A stretch of 64,000 nt of DNA from JAIBJN01 sp963784175 (lineage in GTDB: Bacteria; Actinomycetota; Thermoleophilia; Gaiellales; Gaiellaceae): the NCBI GenBank assembly GCA_963784175.1, contig CAWAQJ010000014.1, forward strand, positions 372,001 to 436,000, read 5' to 3'. The first letter of the stretch is position 1; each line of letters begins with the position of its first letter. Shown here in pieces: positions 43,616 to 52,338 of the stretch. Both the position numbers and the translations under genes were made by a program. Under the pieces are notes generated by a model, which ran no database searches, was not told the origin of the DNA, and saw only the letters and a list, made by a program, of their open reading frames with translations.

Positions 43616-44365
43616 TCACGGCAGGCCGAACAGGGCGGCCGCGTTGGCCTCGACCTGCGCCTCGAGCTCGGCGGCTTCCACCCCGCGCGCCTCGGCCGCC
43701 ACCGCCAGGGTGTGCACGACGTACGCGGGCTCGTTCCGCTTTCCACGCACCGCTTGCGGCGCGAGGTACGGAGAGTCGGTCTCGAGCAGGAGCCTGTTCG
43801 CGGGCACGCGCTCGGCGGCCCACCTGAGCTCGGGCGCCTTCGGGTACGTGAGGTTCCCCGCGAAGGACACGTGCCAGCTGCGCTCGAGCGCCGGCTCGAG
43901 GAGGTCGGCCGACGAGAAGCAGTGGAGCACGACCGGATGCCCCTCGGGGAGCTCGCGCAGGGCCGTCACGGTGTCCTCGTCCGCCGCCCGCGTGTGGACG
44001 ACGAGCGGCTTCCCGAGCTCGACTGCGATCTCGGCCTGGGCACGGAACGACTCTGCCTGACGATCGCGCGGCGCCAGGTCGCGGTAGTAGTCGAGCCCGG
44101 TCTCGCCGACTGCGACCGCCTTCGGGTGCGCCAGCAGCTCGCGCAGCTCCTCGAGGTCGCCCGAGCCAACGCCGCCTGCCTCGTGCGGGTGGAGCCCGAG
44201 CGCCGCGAAGACGCCGTCGTGCTCCTCGCAGAGCGCCAGGCTTGCGCGGCAGGACTCGATCGTCGTCCCCACGGTGACAACGCGCTCGACCCCGGCCTCG
44301 CGCGCGCGCCCGAGAACCTCCCCCGGATCCTCGAAGGCGTCGAGATGGGCGTGTGTGTCGATCAC
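43616..44365 (-). CDS. tatD: TatD-family metal-dependent deoxyribonuclease
   Basis: 249 residues. A TIM-barrel hydrolase with metal ligands in VIDTHAHLDAF, AVGETGLDYYRD, PLVVHTRAADED, VVLHCFSS and LLLETDSPYLAP. Acts on DNA ends or D-aminoacyl-tRNA. I take the GTG 44365 as start because families begin at xIDTHxHLD; a GTG at 44428 would overlap the MetG gene by 32 nt. Follows metG. Confidence 0.94.
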   Translation of the reverse strand: MIDTHAHLDAFEDPGEVLGRAREAGVERVVTVGTTIESCRASLALCEEHDGVFAALGLHPHEAGGVGSGDLEELRELLAHPKAVAVGETGLDYYRDLAPRDRQAESFRAQAEIAVELGKPLVVHTRAADEDTVTALRELPEGHPVVLHCFSSADLLEPALERSWHVSFAGNLTYPKAPELRWAAERVPANRLLLETDSPYLAPQAVRGKRNEPAYVVHTLAVAAEARGVEAAELEAQVEANAAALFGLP

Positions 44366-44396
44366 GGGCCGGGGAGTGGCGACGCGGCGAGCCCGC

Positions 44397-45920
44397 TCAC
44401 GCCGCGGCCGCCGTGGGCGGGTCGACACGGGGGAAGAGCGGCGGCGCCGGCTCGATCCCCTCGCTCGCCACGGTCCTGCCGGCGCCGACGAGCTCCCACC
44501 CGACGTCGGCCGGCTGCCCCAGCGCGATCAGGATACGCCCGGAGGTTTCGGGCATGAACCCGGCGAGCGCGACGGCCACGGCACGTAGGCCGTCGACGAG
44601 CTCGAAGAGCACCCGGTCGAGCTCCTCGGCGCGCGCGTCGTCCTTCGCAAGCTCCCAGGGCGCCGTCTGCTCCACGTGACGGTTGAGACGCCGGACCAGC
44701 TCCCACACGACCTCGAGCGCCCCCGTGAGGTCGAACACCTCGAGCCGCGCGGCCACGTCGCTGCCGACCCGGTCGATGTCCGCCGCAAGCTCGGCCGAGC
44801 CCGCAACCTCACGCAGCCGGCCGTCGCGGTAGCGCGCGATCATGGCCGTCGTCCGCGAGAGCAGGTTGCCGAGGTCGTTGCCGAGCTCGCGCTCGTAGCG
44901 CTCGTGCAGCCCCTCGACCGAGATGCTGCCGTCCTGCCCGAACGTGGCAACGCGGAACAGGTAGAAGCGCACGGGGTCGACGCCGTACACGTCGATGAGG
45001 CTCAACGGATCGATGACGTTTCCGAGCGACTTCGACATCTTCCGGTCGTCCATCAGCAGGTAGCCGTGGACGAACAGCTGCTTCGGGACCTCGAGACCCG
45101 CTGCGAGCAGGAGCGCAGGCCAGATGACGCAGTGGAACTTGAGGATGTCCTTCGCCAGGAAGTGCCTGACCTCGGGCCAGTAGCGCGGCCGGAGGTCCTC
45201 GTCCTCCCGCGCGAATGCGAGAGCGCTCCAGTAGTTGATGAGAGCGTCGACCCAGACGTAGACGACCTGGCTCGTGTCCCACGGGACCGGTACCCCCCAG
45301 CGCTGGGAAGCCCGGCTGACGCTGATGTCGTCGAGGCCCTGCTCGACGAATCTCCTCGCCTCGTTGTAGCGGAAGCCGGGCAGGACGATGTCGGGCCGCT
45401 CGTCGAAGAGGCGCAGCAGCGGCTCGGCGTACGCGGAGAGCCGGAAGAAGTAGTTCTTCTCCTCGACGAACTCCGGCGGGATGCCGTGCTGCGGGCAGAG
45501 CCCGTCGACGAGCTCGGCCTCGGTGTAGAAGGCCTCGCAGCGGGGGCAGTAAAGGCCTGAGTAAACCCCCTCGTAGATGTCTCCGCGTTCGTAGATCCGC
45601 CGGAGGAACTCCTGGACGCGCTCGCCGTGGCGTGGGTCGGTCGTCCGGATGAAGAAGTCGTTGGAGGCGTTGACCTTGAGGGTCATCTCCCGGAAGGCGG
45701 CCGCGTTCCGGTCGACGAACTCCTGGAGATCGAGGCCCGACTCCTCCGCGACCCGGGGGATGTTCGACCCATGCTCGTCCGTGCCGGTGAGGAAGAACGT
45801 GTCCTCCCCGCGCTGACGCCGATGGCGGGCGATGATGTCGGCCGCGATCGTCGTGTACGCGTGCCCGATATGGGGCGTCGCGTTGACGTAATAGATCGGC
45901 GTCGTGATGTAGAAGGCCAC
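44397..45920 (-). CDS. metG: Methionyl-tRNA synthetase
   Basis: 507 residues. Class I synthetase: HIGH-type motif TPHIGHAYTT, the zinc-binding knuckle with CPRC and CPQH (CPRCEAFYTEAELVDG then LCPQHG), and DRKMSKSLGN. The C-terminal anticodon-binding helices follow; no tRNA-binding appendix. It charges tRNA-Met for initiation and elongation. First gene of the metG-tatD-rsmA-ispE group. Confidence 0.97.
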   Translation of the reverse strand: MAFYITTPIYYVNATPHIGHAYTTIAADIIARHRRQRGEDTFFLTGTDEHGSNIPRVAEESGLDLQEFVDRNAAAFREMTLKVNASNDFFIRTTDPRHGERVQEFLRRIYERGDIYEGVYSGLYCPRCEAFYTEAELVDGLCPQHGIPPEFVEEKNYFFRLSAYAEPLLRLFDERPDIVLPGFRYNEARRFVEQGLDDISVSRASQRWGVPVPWDTSQVVYVWVDALINYWSALAFAREDEDLRPRYWPEVRHFLAKDILKFHCVIWPALLLAAGLEVPKQLFVHGYLLMDDRKMSKSLGNVIDPLSLIDVYGVDPVRFYLFRVATFGQDGSISVEGLHERYERELGNDLGNLLSRTTAMIARYRDGRLREVAGSAELAADIDRVGSDVAARLEVFDLTGALEVVWELVRRLNRHVEQTAPWELAKDDARAEELDRVLFELVDGLRAVAVALAGFMPETSGRILIALGQPADVGWELVGAGRTVASEGIEPAPPLFPRVDPPTAAAA

Positions 45921-46004
45921 CGCCGCCCATCATACGGAGCGCTTTCGCCCGCCAGTCCGCCGGTTTCAGCCCTTGCAAGAAGGGAACTGATTGGAGACAG
46001 CGAG

Positions 46005-47273
46005 TCACCGGATCGGGCGGGCCGCGGGCCGCGCGGGCCGTCGACGGTGACGAGGAGGGCGAGAAACCACCTGATGGAAGCGTCGACGCGCAGCCGTGGC
46101 GGGAAGACCACAACGGGGATCATCCGGCACCTGGACGAGCTGGGGCGGATCGTGATCCCGATCGAGATCCGCAAGCGGTTCGGGCTGACCGAGCGTGACG
46201 CGCTCGAGATCTCGGTCCGCGACCAGACGATCCTCCTCAGTCGTCCTCGCGACGGCTGTGTCTTCTGCGGCTCGACCCGCACCGTGACGGAGCATCGGGG
46301 CCGCAGCGTCTGCGGCTCCTGCGCAGCCGAGATCTCCTCGGCGGCGGACTAGCGCCAGACCGAGCACGCCGGCGCATCCCAGAGCGGCGACTGCTCCTCC
46401 GAGCATGAGGCCGTGGCCGGCCCCTACCCGACCGGCATTCGGGGCAGCGACCTGCCCGACGTGCGTAGCACGACGCGCGTTCCAAACGAGGGGCGACGGA
46501 AGCTCGAAGGCGCGCTCGAGCGTCCTCTCCATCCGCGCTCCGGCGGTGGGCTGCGCCGCCCGTGCGCGCGCGTTCTCCGCAGCGTCACCCGACCCGGAAG
46601 CCGCGGCGTCCGGGCCCACGACCTCGGCGATTGCCGGGACGGCCCGCGGCACCGACCTCGGAGCGGCCGCAGCCGGCGCCGGTTCGCGAGGCTCGGGCGC
46701 AGGCGTCTGCGGCGCAGGTGCCGGGACGGCGGGAGCCTCGGGGACGGGCGGCGGCGCGACGGGCGCTTCCGGCGCCGGTGCGGGTGGCTCAGGGGCTGCC
46801 GGCGGAGGCGCTTCGCGGCCCGGAAGGAGCGCGAGCGGGTCGACGTAGCCATTGGGGTCGGCGGTCACGCGCACGCCGAGGTGGACGTACGTCGCAGCAT
46901 GCTCCGGCCGGCCGGACCCGCCGGCCGAGCCGACGCCGGCGCCCTCGGCAACCTGCTGTTCGCGTTCGACCGCGATTGCGCCGAGGTGGACGAGCGTGAC
47001 CGAATAGCCGTCGGCGGTCTGGATGGTCACGGTGCGGCCGCCGCCGGGAACCGTTCCGGCGAACGAGACCACGCCTGCTGCCGGCGCGCGGACGAGAGCG
47101 CCGGACGGCGATGCGATATCGACGCCGCGATGCTGCGCGGCGGCGTAGGGATCGTCCCCGAGAACGAAGGGTCGTAGCACCGGCCCGTCAGCGGGCCAGG
47201 TCCAGGCGAGTGCGGGCGGCGCGCCTGCCTGGAACGCGATCAGGACCGGAAGCAGGGCGACCACGTGTTTCAT
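46005..47273 (-). CDS. M23-like extracellular protein, C-terminus uncertain
   Basis: A signal peptide is followed by a LytM-like domain: HRGVDIASPSGALVRAPAAG, then TVTIQTADGYSVTLVHLGA and ATYVHLGVRV. The last would normally read HLHLGVR; here Tyr replaces the first His of HxH, so metal-dependent peptidase activity is doubtful. A Pro/Ala-rich linker leads to a membrane helix (GAVAALGCAGVLGLAL). The frame then runs on 348 nt antisense through the AbrB gene to 46005, giving an Arg-rich tail. A CTAG shared with the abrB stop at 46349-46352 would end it naturally if one base shifted. Start ATG 47273 with GGAGG. Confidence 0.75.
   Translation of the reverse strand: MKHVVALLPVLIAFQAGAPPALAWTWPADGPVLRPFVLGDDPYAAAQHRGVDIASPSGALVRAPAAGVVSFAGTVPGGGRTVTIQTADGYSVTLVHLGAIAVEREQQVAEGAGVGSAGGSGRPEHAATYVHLGVRVTADPNGYVDPLALLPGREAPPPAAPEPPAPAPEAPVAPPPVPEAPAVPAPAPQTPAPEPREPAPAAAAPRSVPRAVPAIAEVVGPDAAASGSGDAAENARARAAQPTAGARMERTLERAFELPSPLVWNARRATHVGQVAAPNAGRVGAGHGLMLGGAVAALGCAGVLGLALVRRRGDLGCAGAADAAAPMLRHGAGRAAEDTAVARTTEEDRLVADRDLERVTLGQPEPLADLDRDHDPPQLVQVPDDPRCGLPATAARRRFHQVVSRPPRHRRRPARPAARPIR
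46074..46352 (+). CDS. AbrB/SpoVT-type transcription factor with zinc knuckle
   Basis: 92 residues. The swapped-hairpin DNA-binding domain is clear (IRHLDELGRIVIPIEIRKRF, then DALEISVRDQTILLSRP). A C-terminal CxxC...CxxC (CVFCGSTRT, VCGSCAAEI) is likely a zinc site, as in SpoVT-like actinobacterial regulators. The ATG 46074 is chosen; a GTG at 46047 is possible. Convergent with the M23-like gene, whose open frame covers it on the other strand. Confidence 0.9.
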   Translation: MEASTRSRGGKTTTGIIRHLDELGRIVIPIEIRKRFGLTERDALEISVRDQTILLSRPRDGCVFCGSTRTVTEHRGRSVCGSCAAEISSAAD

Positions 47274-47309
47274 GCCTGCCTCCTGTTGTCCGTTATGTCA
47301 ACAGAGAGT

Positions 47310-47339
47310 ACGGTAGCAGGTTGGATCGGACGTTGTCAA
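47310..47339 (-). promoter_or_regulatory. SigA-type promoter of the M23-like gene
   Basis: On the minus strand TTGACA (47334-47339), an 18 nt spacer and TACCGT (47310-47315) form a housekeeping promoter about 37 nt upstream of the ATG 47273. A second TTGACA occurs further down, near the start. Confidence 0.6.
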
Positions 47340-47361
47340 TATCGACGACACGAGGACTGGC

Positions 47362-48168
47362 CTAGAGCGAGCCGCGGTACAGGCGGTTGCGCGAGACGCC
47401 CGTGAGCCGGGCGACCACGTCCGCGGCGCTGCGTCGCGATGCGCCGGCACCAAGGAGGTCGGCAAGCGCCTCGAACGCTGCGTCCTCGTCCACCAGCGCC
47501 GAAGGAGGGGCGGCGCCGATCACGACCGTGACCTCTCCCTTGGGCGGCTCCGCGAACCGCTCGGCGACCTCGTGAGCCGGGCCGCGCACGACCTCCTCGA
47601 AGCGCTTCGTCAGCTCGCGGCACACGGCGACCGGCCTGTCGGGGTCGGCCTCCGCGAGGCTGGCGAGGCTGGCCGGCAGGCGCCGGGGCGACTCGAACGC
47701 GACCGCGGGCCACGTCCACGCCCGCGACTCCTGCCAGAGGCGGTCGAGCGCCGCGCGCGTGCGCGGGAGATAGCCGAGGAAGACGTACCGCTCGCCGAGG
47801 AGCCCGCTCGCAACCAGTGCCGTCTCCACCGCGCTGGGCCCCGGCAGGACGGTCACCGGCAGGCCGCGCTCGAGCGCCGCCGAGACAAGCCGCGCGCCCG
47901 GGTCGTTCACCCCGGGCAGCCCCGCGTCGCTCGCCAGCGCGATCCGCTGGCCCGCCTCGAGCCAGGGCAGGACTTCCTGCGTCCGGCGCGCCTCGTTGTG
48001 GCGGTGGAACGAGACCAGCCGTGCCGTGATCCCGTGACGGTCGAGCAGGATTCTCGTTCGACGCGTGTCCTCGCAGAGGACGCGGTCCGCCTCCGCGAGC
48101 TCGCGTAGCGCCCGCAGCGTCACGTCCTCGAGGTTTCCAATCGGCGTCGGGCAGAGGACGAGGGGCAT
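47362..48168 (-). CDS. rsmI: 16S rRNA (cytidine-1402 2'-O)-methyltransferase RsmI
   Basis: 268 residues, tetrapyrrole-methylase fold: LVLCPTPIGNLEDVTLRALR, the SAM-loop IALASDAGLPGVNDPGARLV, LPGPSAVETALVASGL and FESPRRL. It methylates C1402 in the ribosomal P-site. ATG 48168, preceded at 17 nt by the ROK kinase stop. The C-terminal (SRRSAADVVARLTGVSRNRL) is the usual small domain. Confidence 0.95.
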   Translation of the reverse strand: MPLVLCPTPIGNLEDVTLRALRELAEADRVLCEDTRRTRILLDRHGITARLVSFHRHNEARRTQEVLPWLEAGQRIALASDAGLPGVNDPGARLVSAALERGLPVTVLPGPSAVETALVASGLLGERYVFLGYLPRTRAALDRLWQESRAWTWPAVAFESPRRLPASLASLAEADPDRPVAVCRELTKRFEEVVRGPAHEVAERFAEPPKGEVTVVIGAAPPSALVDEDAAFEALADLLGAGASRRSAADVVARLTGVSRNRLYRGSL

Positions 48169-48185
48169 GAGCTCCCGCAGCCCGG

Positions 48186-49157
48186 TCAGGACGAGACGGG
48201 CACCTCGCCGACGTCGAGTGCCTCGAACGCCACCAGGCCGGCCCCGACCAGCCCGGCGTCGCTGCCGAGCTCGGCGAGGACGATCTCGACCTCGTCGCGC
48301 GCCGGAGGAAGCGCCCGCTCGGCGACAACCTTGCGCGCGGGCCCGAGGAGCAGCTCGCCGGCGTCGGCGAAGCCGCCGCCGACGACCACGATCTCGGGGT
48401 TGAAGACGTTCACGTACGAGGCGATGCCGACGCCGAGGTGGAAGCCGATGTGATCGAGCACCTGCTTCGCGTCGCCGTCGCCTTCGCCCGCGAGCTCGAC
48501 CGCGAGCCTGGCGTCGACGGCGCGGCCCGCCGCCGCCGCCCGGCCGAGGTCGCCGTCCGGATGCTTCGCCGCCGCGGCCGCAGCCAGTTCGTCCGCTGCG
48601 AGCCCGGAGGCGAGCGCCTCCAGGTGCCCGCGCCCCGGGCAGGCGCCCTGGCACGGCGGGCCGTCGACGTCGATCGTGATGTGGCCGAGCTCGCCGGCCG
48701 CACCGACGGAGCCGCGGTAGAGGCGGCCGTCGAGGATCAGGCCTCCGCCGACCCCGGTGCCGAGCGTGAGCATGATCATGTTCTGCGACCCGCGGCCCGC
48801 GCCGAGGCGGTGCTCGGCCACGGCAGCGGCGTTTCCGTCGTTCTCGATCATCACAGGGACGCCGAAACGGGCCTGGAGGCGGTCGCGGAGGTCGACGCCT
48901 GCGAGCGGGATGTTCACCGAGGTGACGGCGCTCCCGGTGCGCTGGTCGATCGTCGACGGAACGCCGACGCCGAGCGCGGAGTAGCGCTCGCCCGCGACCG
49001 CGTCGAGGACGCGCTCGAGCTGGGCCAGGAGGGACTCCTCGCCCGAGAGATCGGTGGGCTCGACCGTGCGGCTGAGGACGGCCCCCTCGCGGTCCACGAG
49101 CCCGGCCGCCAGCTTCGTCCCGCCAAGATCGACCGCGATGACGTGCGGAGCGCTCAT
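48186..49157 (-). CDS. ROK-family glucokinase-like sugar kinase
   Basis: 323 residues. The ATP loop VIAVDLGGTKLAAGLVD, catalytic VMIENDGNAAAVAEHRLG, LTLGTGVGGGLI and the ROK zinc region GELGHITIDVDGPPCQGACP are present. The zinc motif is altered (the usual GCxE is GHLE), so zinc may be bound differently. Most likely phosphorylates glucose. Divergent from the LCP gene. Confidence 0.9.
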   Translation of the reverse strand: MSAPHVIAVDLGGTKLAAGLVDREGAVLSRTVEPTDLSGEESLLAQLERVLDAVAGERYSALGVGVPSTIDQRTGSAVTSVNIPLAGVDLRDRLQARFGVPVMIENDGNAAAVAEHRLGAGRGSQNMIMLTLGTGVGGGLILDGRLYRGSVGAAGELGHITIDVDGPPCQGACPGRGHLEALASGLAADELAAAAAAKHPDGDLGRAAAAGRAVDARLAVELAGEGDGDAKQVLDHIGFHLGVGIASYVNVFNPEIVVVGGGFADAGELLLGPARKVVAERALPPARDEVEIVLAELGSDAGLVGAGLVAFEALDVGEVPVSS

Positions 49158-49186
49158 TCGGCGTCTGGCTACGATACTCGGTCGCT

Positions 49187-50359
49187 GTGGCGTCGAAGGA
49201 CAAGCCGTACCGGCTGTATCGAGGTGGGCGGGCCAAGGGGCCCGTTCCGAAGGACGCTCCTCGCGGTCGTGCGGAGCGCGGCACGGACGGCAAGGACGCC
49301 TACACGCGCCCGTCGCGCACCGCCCGGCCGCGCCGCAAACGTCGCTGGTTGCGGATCGCAGTCATCGTCCTTCTGATCGTCCTGCTGGTGTCCATGGTCT
49401 GGGCGGTGCTCGGCTATCTCGCGTTCCGCAGCGGGGTCAAGGAAGCGAACGCGCGGCTCGACTCCCGCGCGTACCGCGTCCTGACACCGCAGGACGGGCT
49501 CGTCCTCTCGAACCCCTCGACGATCCTCGTCCTCGGCACCGACGAAGGGCCGAACCGCACGGGACCGTTTCGCTCCGACGCGATGATGGTCGTGCGCACC
49601 GACCCGGACGAGCACCGCATGGCACTGCTCTCGATCCCGCGCGATCTCCGCGTCGACATCCCGGGACGCGGCCCCGACAAGGTGAACGCGGCCTACGCCT
49701 TCGGCGGCCCGACCCTCGCGATCCGGACCGTCCAGTCGCTGACCGGCATCCCGATCAACCACGTGATGGTGGTCGACTTCTCCAAGTTCAAGGAGGTGAT
49801 CGACGCGCTGGGCGGGATCACGATCAACGTCCCCAAGCCGATCCTCTCGAACAAGTTCGAATGCCCCTACCCCACCCAGGCGCGCTGCGATCGCTGGGAG
49901 GGCTGGCGCTTCGCCAAGGGCGTTCAGCACATGGACGGTCGGCGGGCGCTGATCTACTCGCGCGTGCGGCAGAACCAGCTCGACCCGTCCGAGAGCGACA
50001 TCACGCGCGGGGAGCGCCAGCAGGCCGTGCTCCAGGCGATGATGGACGAGATCACGAGCCTGGGGACGTTCGTGCGCATGCCCTTCATCGGCGACGACCT
50101 CGTCGCGCCGCTCGCCACCGACATGTCCGCGAACCAGCTCCTGCAGCTCGGCTGGGTGACGAAGCGAATGCCTGACAGCGGCGAGCTTCGCTGCCGCCTC
50201 GGAGGACAGATCGCCGACATCGACGGGCAGTCGGTCATCATCGGCAGCGAGGAGAACGCATCCGTGATCGCCATGGTCACGGGAGATTCCGCGCCGCAGC
50301 CGCCTCCGCCGGGCTCTGGTCCGTTCGGGCCGGGCTGTCGGGTGGGGAGAAGCGGCTGA
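49187..50359 (+). CDS. LytR-CpsA-Psr (LCP) cell-wall ligase
   Basis: 390 residues. A basic cytoplasmic head, a membrane helix at about 53-78 (WLRIAVIVLLIVLLVSMVWA) and the LCP domain: ILVLGTDEG, RSDAMMVVRTDPDEHRMALL, SIPRDLRVDIPGRG and YSRVRQ. LCP enzymes transfer polyprenyl-linked polymers (teichoic-type or arabinogalactan) to peptidoglycan. GTG start at 49187. Its function may connect with the membrane glycosyltransferase nearby. Confidence 0.93.
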   Translation: MASKDKPYRLYRGGRAKGPVPKDAPRGRAERGTDGKDAYTRPSRTARPRRKRRWLRIAVIVLLIVLLVSMVWAVLGYLAFRSGVKEANARLDSRAYRVLTPQDGLVLSNPSTILVLGTDEGPNRTGPFRSDAMMVVRTDPDEHRMALLSIPRDLRVDIPGRGPDKVNAAYAFGGPTLAIRTVQSLTGIPINHVMVVDFSKFKEVIDALGGITINVPKPILSNKFECPYPTQARCDRWEGWRFAKGVQHMDGRRALIYSRVRQNQLDPSESDITRGERQQAVLQAMMDEITSLGTFVRMPFIGDDLVAPLATDMSANQLLQLGWVTKRMPDSGELRCRLGGQIADIDGQSVIIGSEENASVIAMVTGDSAPQPPPPGSGPFGPGCRVGRSG

Positions 50360-50368
50360 GCCGGTCCG

Positions 50369-50653
50369 CTAGGACTCGGCTGCCTTCGCCTCGGGCTTCG
50401 GCTTGTCGCTCGACTTCTTCTCGCCGGAGTCGCCCCCGCCGTCCGAGCTCTCCTTGGCCCCCGCGCGCTTGCTGCCGCGACCGTAGTCGGTCGAGTAGAA
50501 GCCCGAGCCCTTGAAGTGAATCGCGGCCGGGTACAGCACCTTCACGACGGGGCCCTCACCGCAGATCTGGCATGTTTCGGCAGGCGGATCGGACATCCGC
50601 TGAAAGAGTTCGAACGTGTGCCCGTTGGGGCATCGGTATTCGTAAGTAGGCAT
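50369..50653 (-). CDS. FmdB-family zinc-ribbon protein
   Basis: 94 residues: PTYEYRCPNGHTFELFQRMS, ETCQICGEGPV and HFKGSGFYSTDYG mark the FmdB/regulatory zinc-ribbon family, with CxxxGH and CxxC as ligands, followed by a low-complexity Lys/Glu/Ser tail. Function in general unknown. ATG 50653; divergent from the membrane glycosyltransferase, 17 nt apart. Confidence 0.9.
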   Translation of the reverse strand: MPTYEYRCPNGHTFELFQRMSDPPAETCQICGEGPVVKVLYPAAIHFKGSGFYSTDYGRGSKRAGAKESSDGGGDSGEKKSSDKPKPEAKAAES

Positions 50654-50670
50654 CGGAGAAAGGCCGCCCT

Positions 50671-52338
50671 TTGCAGGGGGAGATGCTAGCAGGGGGGTCG
50701 GGGGCTCCCGGCACTCGGGACACCGGAGTGCCAGCGTCTCCCAGGCGCAGTAAAGCCTTTTCATGGGCGGGCGACGGCTTCTGGGTCGGCGTCGGCGCGG
50801 TCAGCTTCGCGCTCGGCGCGTTCCTGCTCGTGCGCCTCCACGCGCTGCCTCCGAACGAGGACGAGGTCCTCGCGTTCTTCATCAGTCACGGGAGCCTGGG
50901 CGAGGTGCTCGAGACCGTGCTCGGCGAGCGGGGCGGCGCCCCGCTCCACTATCTCCTCGCCTACCTCGCGGGACAGGTCGACCCGGGCCTGACGAGCCTG
51001 AGGCTGATCTCGGTCGCCTTTGCCGTCGGGAGCGTTCCTGTGGCTGCCGCGGTCGTAGCCCGACTCTCCGACCGCCGGACCGCCCTGCTCGCAGCTGTCG
51101 TGGCCGCGGCGAGCTGGACGACCCTCTACCACGGCATCTACGGGCGGATGTACAGCCTCTTCCTCTTCACGAGCGCGCTCTCCCTTCTGCTCCTCCTCCG
51201 CGCCCTGGAGCGGAGCACGCGCGGTCGCTGGGCGGCCTGGGCGGCGGCGACGCTCGCGCTCCTCGCGGCGCAGCCCTACGGCGTGCTCGTCCTCGGCGCG
51301 CAGGTTGCGTACGTCGCAGTGCTCCGCATTCGGCGGCCGCTGTCGCTGCGCGCGCCGCTGATCGCGCTCGGCGCCGTCGTCGTGCTCGCCGGGCCCCTCT
51401 GGAGGACGTACTTCGTGCTCGCCTCGCGCTTCGAGGTCGGCCTCGGCTCGGGCAGCGGCTCGGAGCTCGGCTCGCCGGTCGACGTCGTCGACTACCTGTG
51501 GGACGTCCTGGGCGACTTCACCGCCGGCTGGTTCTGGGTCGCGCTCCCGGTCGCCGTCGTCTGCACGATCGGCTTCGTCATTCTCGCGCGGGCCCGACCG
51601 GAGTCCGCGATCCTCACGGCCGCGATCGCGGCGGTGCCCGTCGTCGCGCTGGTCGCGGCCCGCTCGGGTGCAGGAGCATCGCTCGAGACGCGGCATCTCA
51701 TCTTCGTCCTGCCCTTCACCGCGATGCTGTTCGTGCTCGGTCTCCGGTGGCTCGCCGCCGGCGCCGGCAGGGCCGGCCCGCCGCTGGTCGCCGGGGCGCT
51801 CGTGGCGCTCGTCGTCTTCGAGATCGCCTGGGGACTCGACCGGACGCGCTGGCTCTACACGGGCGAGCCCGAACGCCGCACGGAGGCACGGGAGGACGCG
51901 GCCGCGTGGCTCGCGGAGACCGGGCGCGCCGACGACGTCCTCCTCGGCTTCGAGCCGACGTACCTCGACGCCTGGGAGGAAGGCGCGCCGTTCGGCGACA
52001 TCTTCATTCCGCGGGCCGATCCCAAGCTCGCCCTCGAGGCGCTCGAGGATGCCGATCAGCCGCTCGGACGGGGTGTCTGGGTCCTGGACGCCTCCGACGA
52101 GCTCGACCAGGATCGCGTGCGGCTCACGATCCCGCTGCGCTCACCCGGCCCGGAGTTCGAATCACGGGCGTTCGGGCCGTTCCTGATCGTCCGGACGCTC
52201 GACCCCGTGGGCGACCCGGAGTCGTTCCTCGAGGCGACGCTCCGCGTCCAGGCGCTGAGCGGTGAGCTCGAGATCGGCGACGCCGGGCGCAACCTGATCA
52301 CGGCCCAGGAGGCGCTCGAGCGGCTGCGCGAGCGGTAG
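50671..52338 (+). CDS. GT-C-like membrane glycosyltransferase (mannosyltransferase type)
   Basis: About 555 residues with ten or more membrane helices. The acidic pair in the first outer loop (HALPPNEDEVLAFF) is the GT-C/ArnT/PMT motif that binds the lipid-linked sugar donor. The last 150 residues are a soluble domain. It probably moves a sugar from a polyprenyl phosphate outside the membrane, perhaps for an envelope polymer together with the LCP ligase. The start is TTG 50671 or ATG 50683; both are plausible. Ends inside the structured element at 52337. Confidence 0.8.
   Translation: MQGEMLAGGSGAPGTRDTGVPASPRRSKAFSWAGDGFWVGVGAVSFALGAFLLVRLHALPPNEDEVLAFFISHGSLGEVLETVLGERGGAPLHYLLAYLAGQVDPGLTSLRLISVAFAVGSVPVAAAVVARLSDRRTALLAAVVAAASWTTLYHGIYGRMYSLFLFTSALSLLLLLRALERSTRGRWAAWAAATLALLAAQPYGVLVLGAQVAYVAVLRIRRPLSLRAPLIALGAVVVLAGPLWRTYFVLASRFEVGLGSGSGSELGSPVDVVDYLWDVLGDFTAGWFWVALPVAVVCTIGFVILARARPESAILTAAIAAVPVVALVAARSGAGASLETRHLIFVLPFTAMLFVLGLRWLAAGAGRAGPPLVAGALVALVVFEIAWGLDRTRWLYTGEPERRTEAREDAAAWLAETGRADDVLLGFEPTYLDAWEEGAPFGDIFIPRADPKLALEALEDADQPLGRGVWVLDASDELDQDRVRLTIPLRSPGPEFESRAFGPFLIVRTLDPVGDPESFLEATLRVQALSGELEIGDAGRNLITAQEALERLRER

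Noticed and set aside
47362..49293. A 643-codon minus-strand frame ending in RsmI
   Set aside because: Its first part is a shadow of the ROK kinase; RsmI starts at ATG 48168 and is complete from there.
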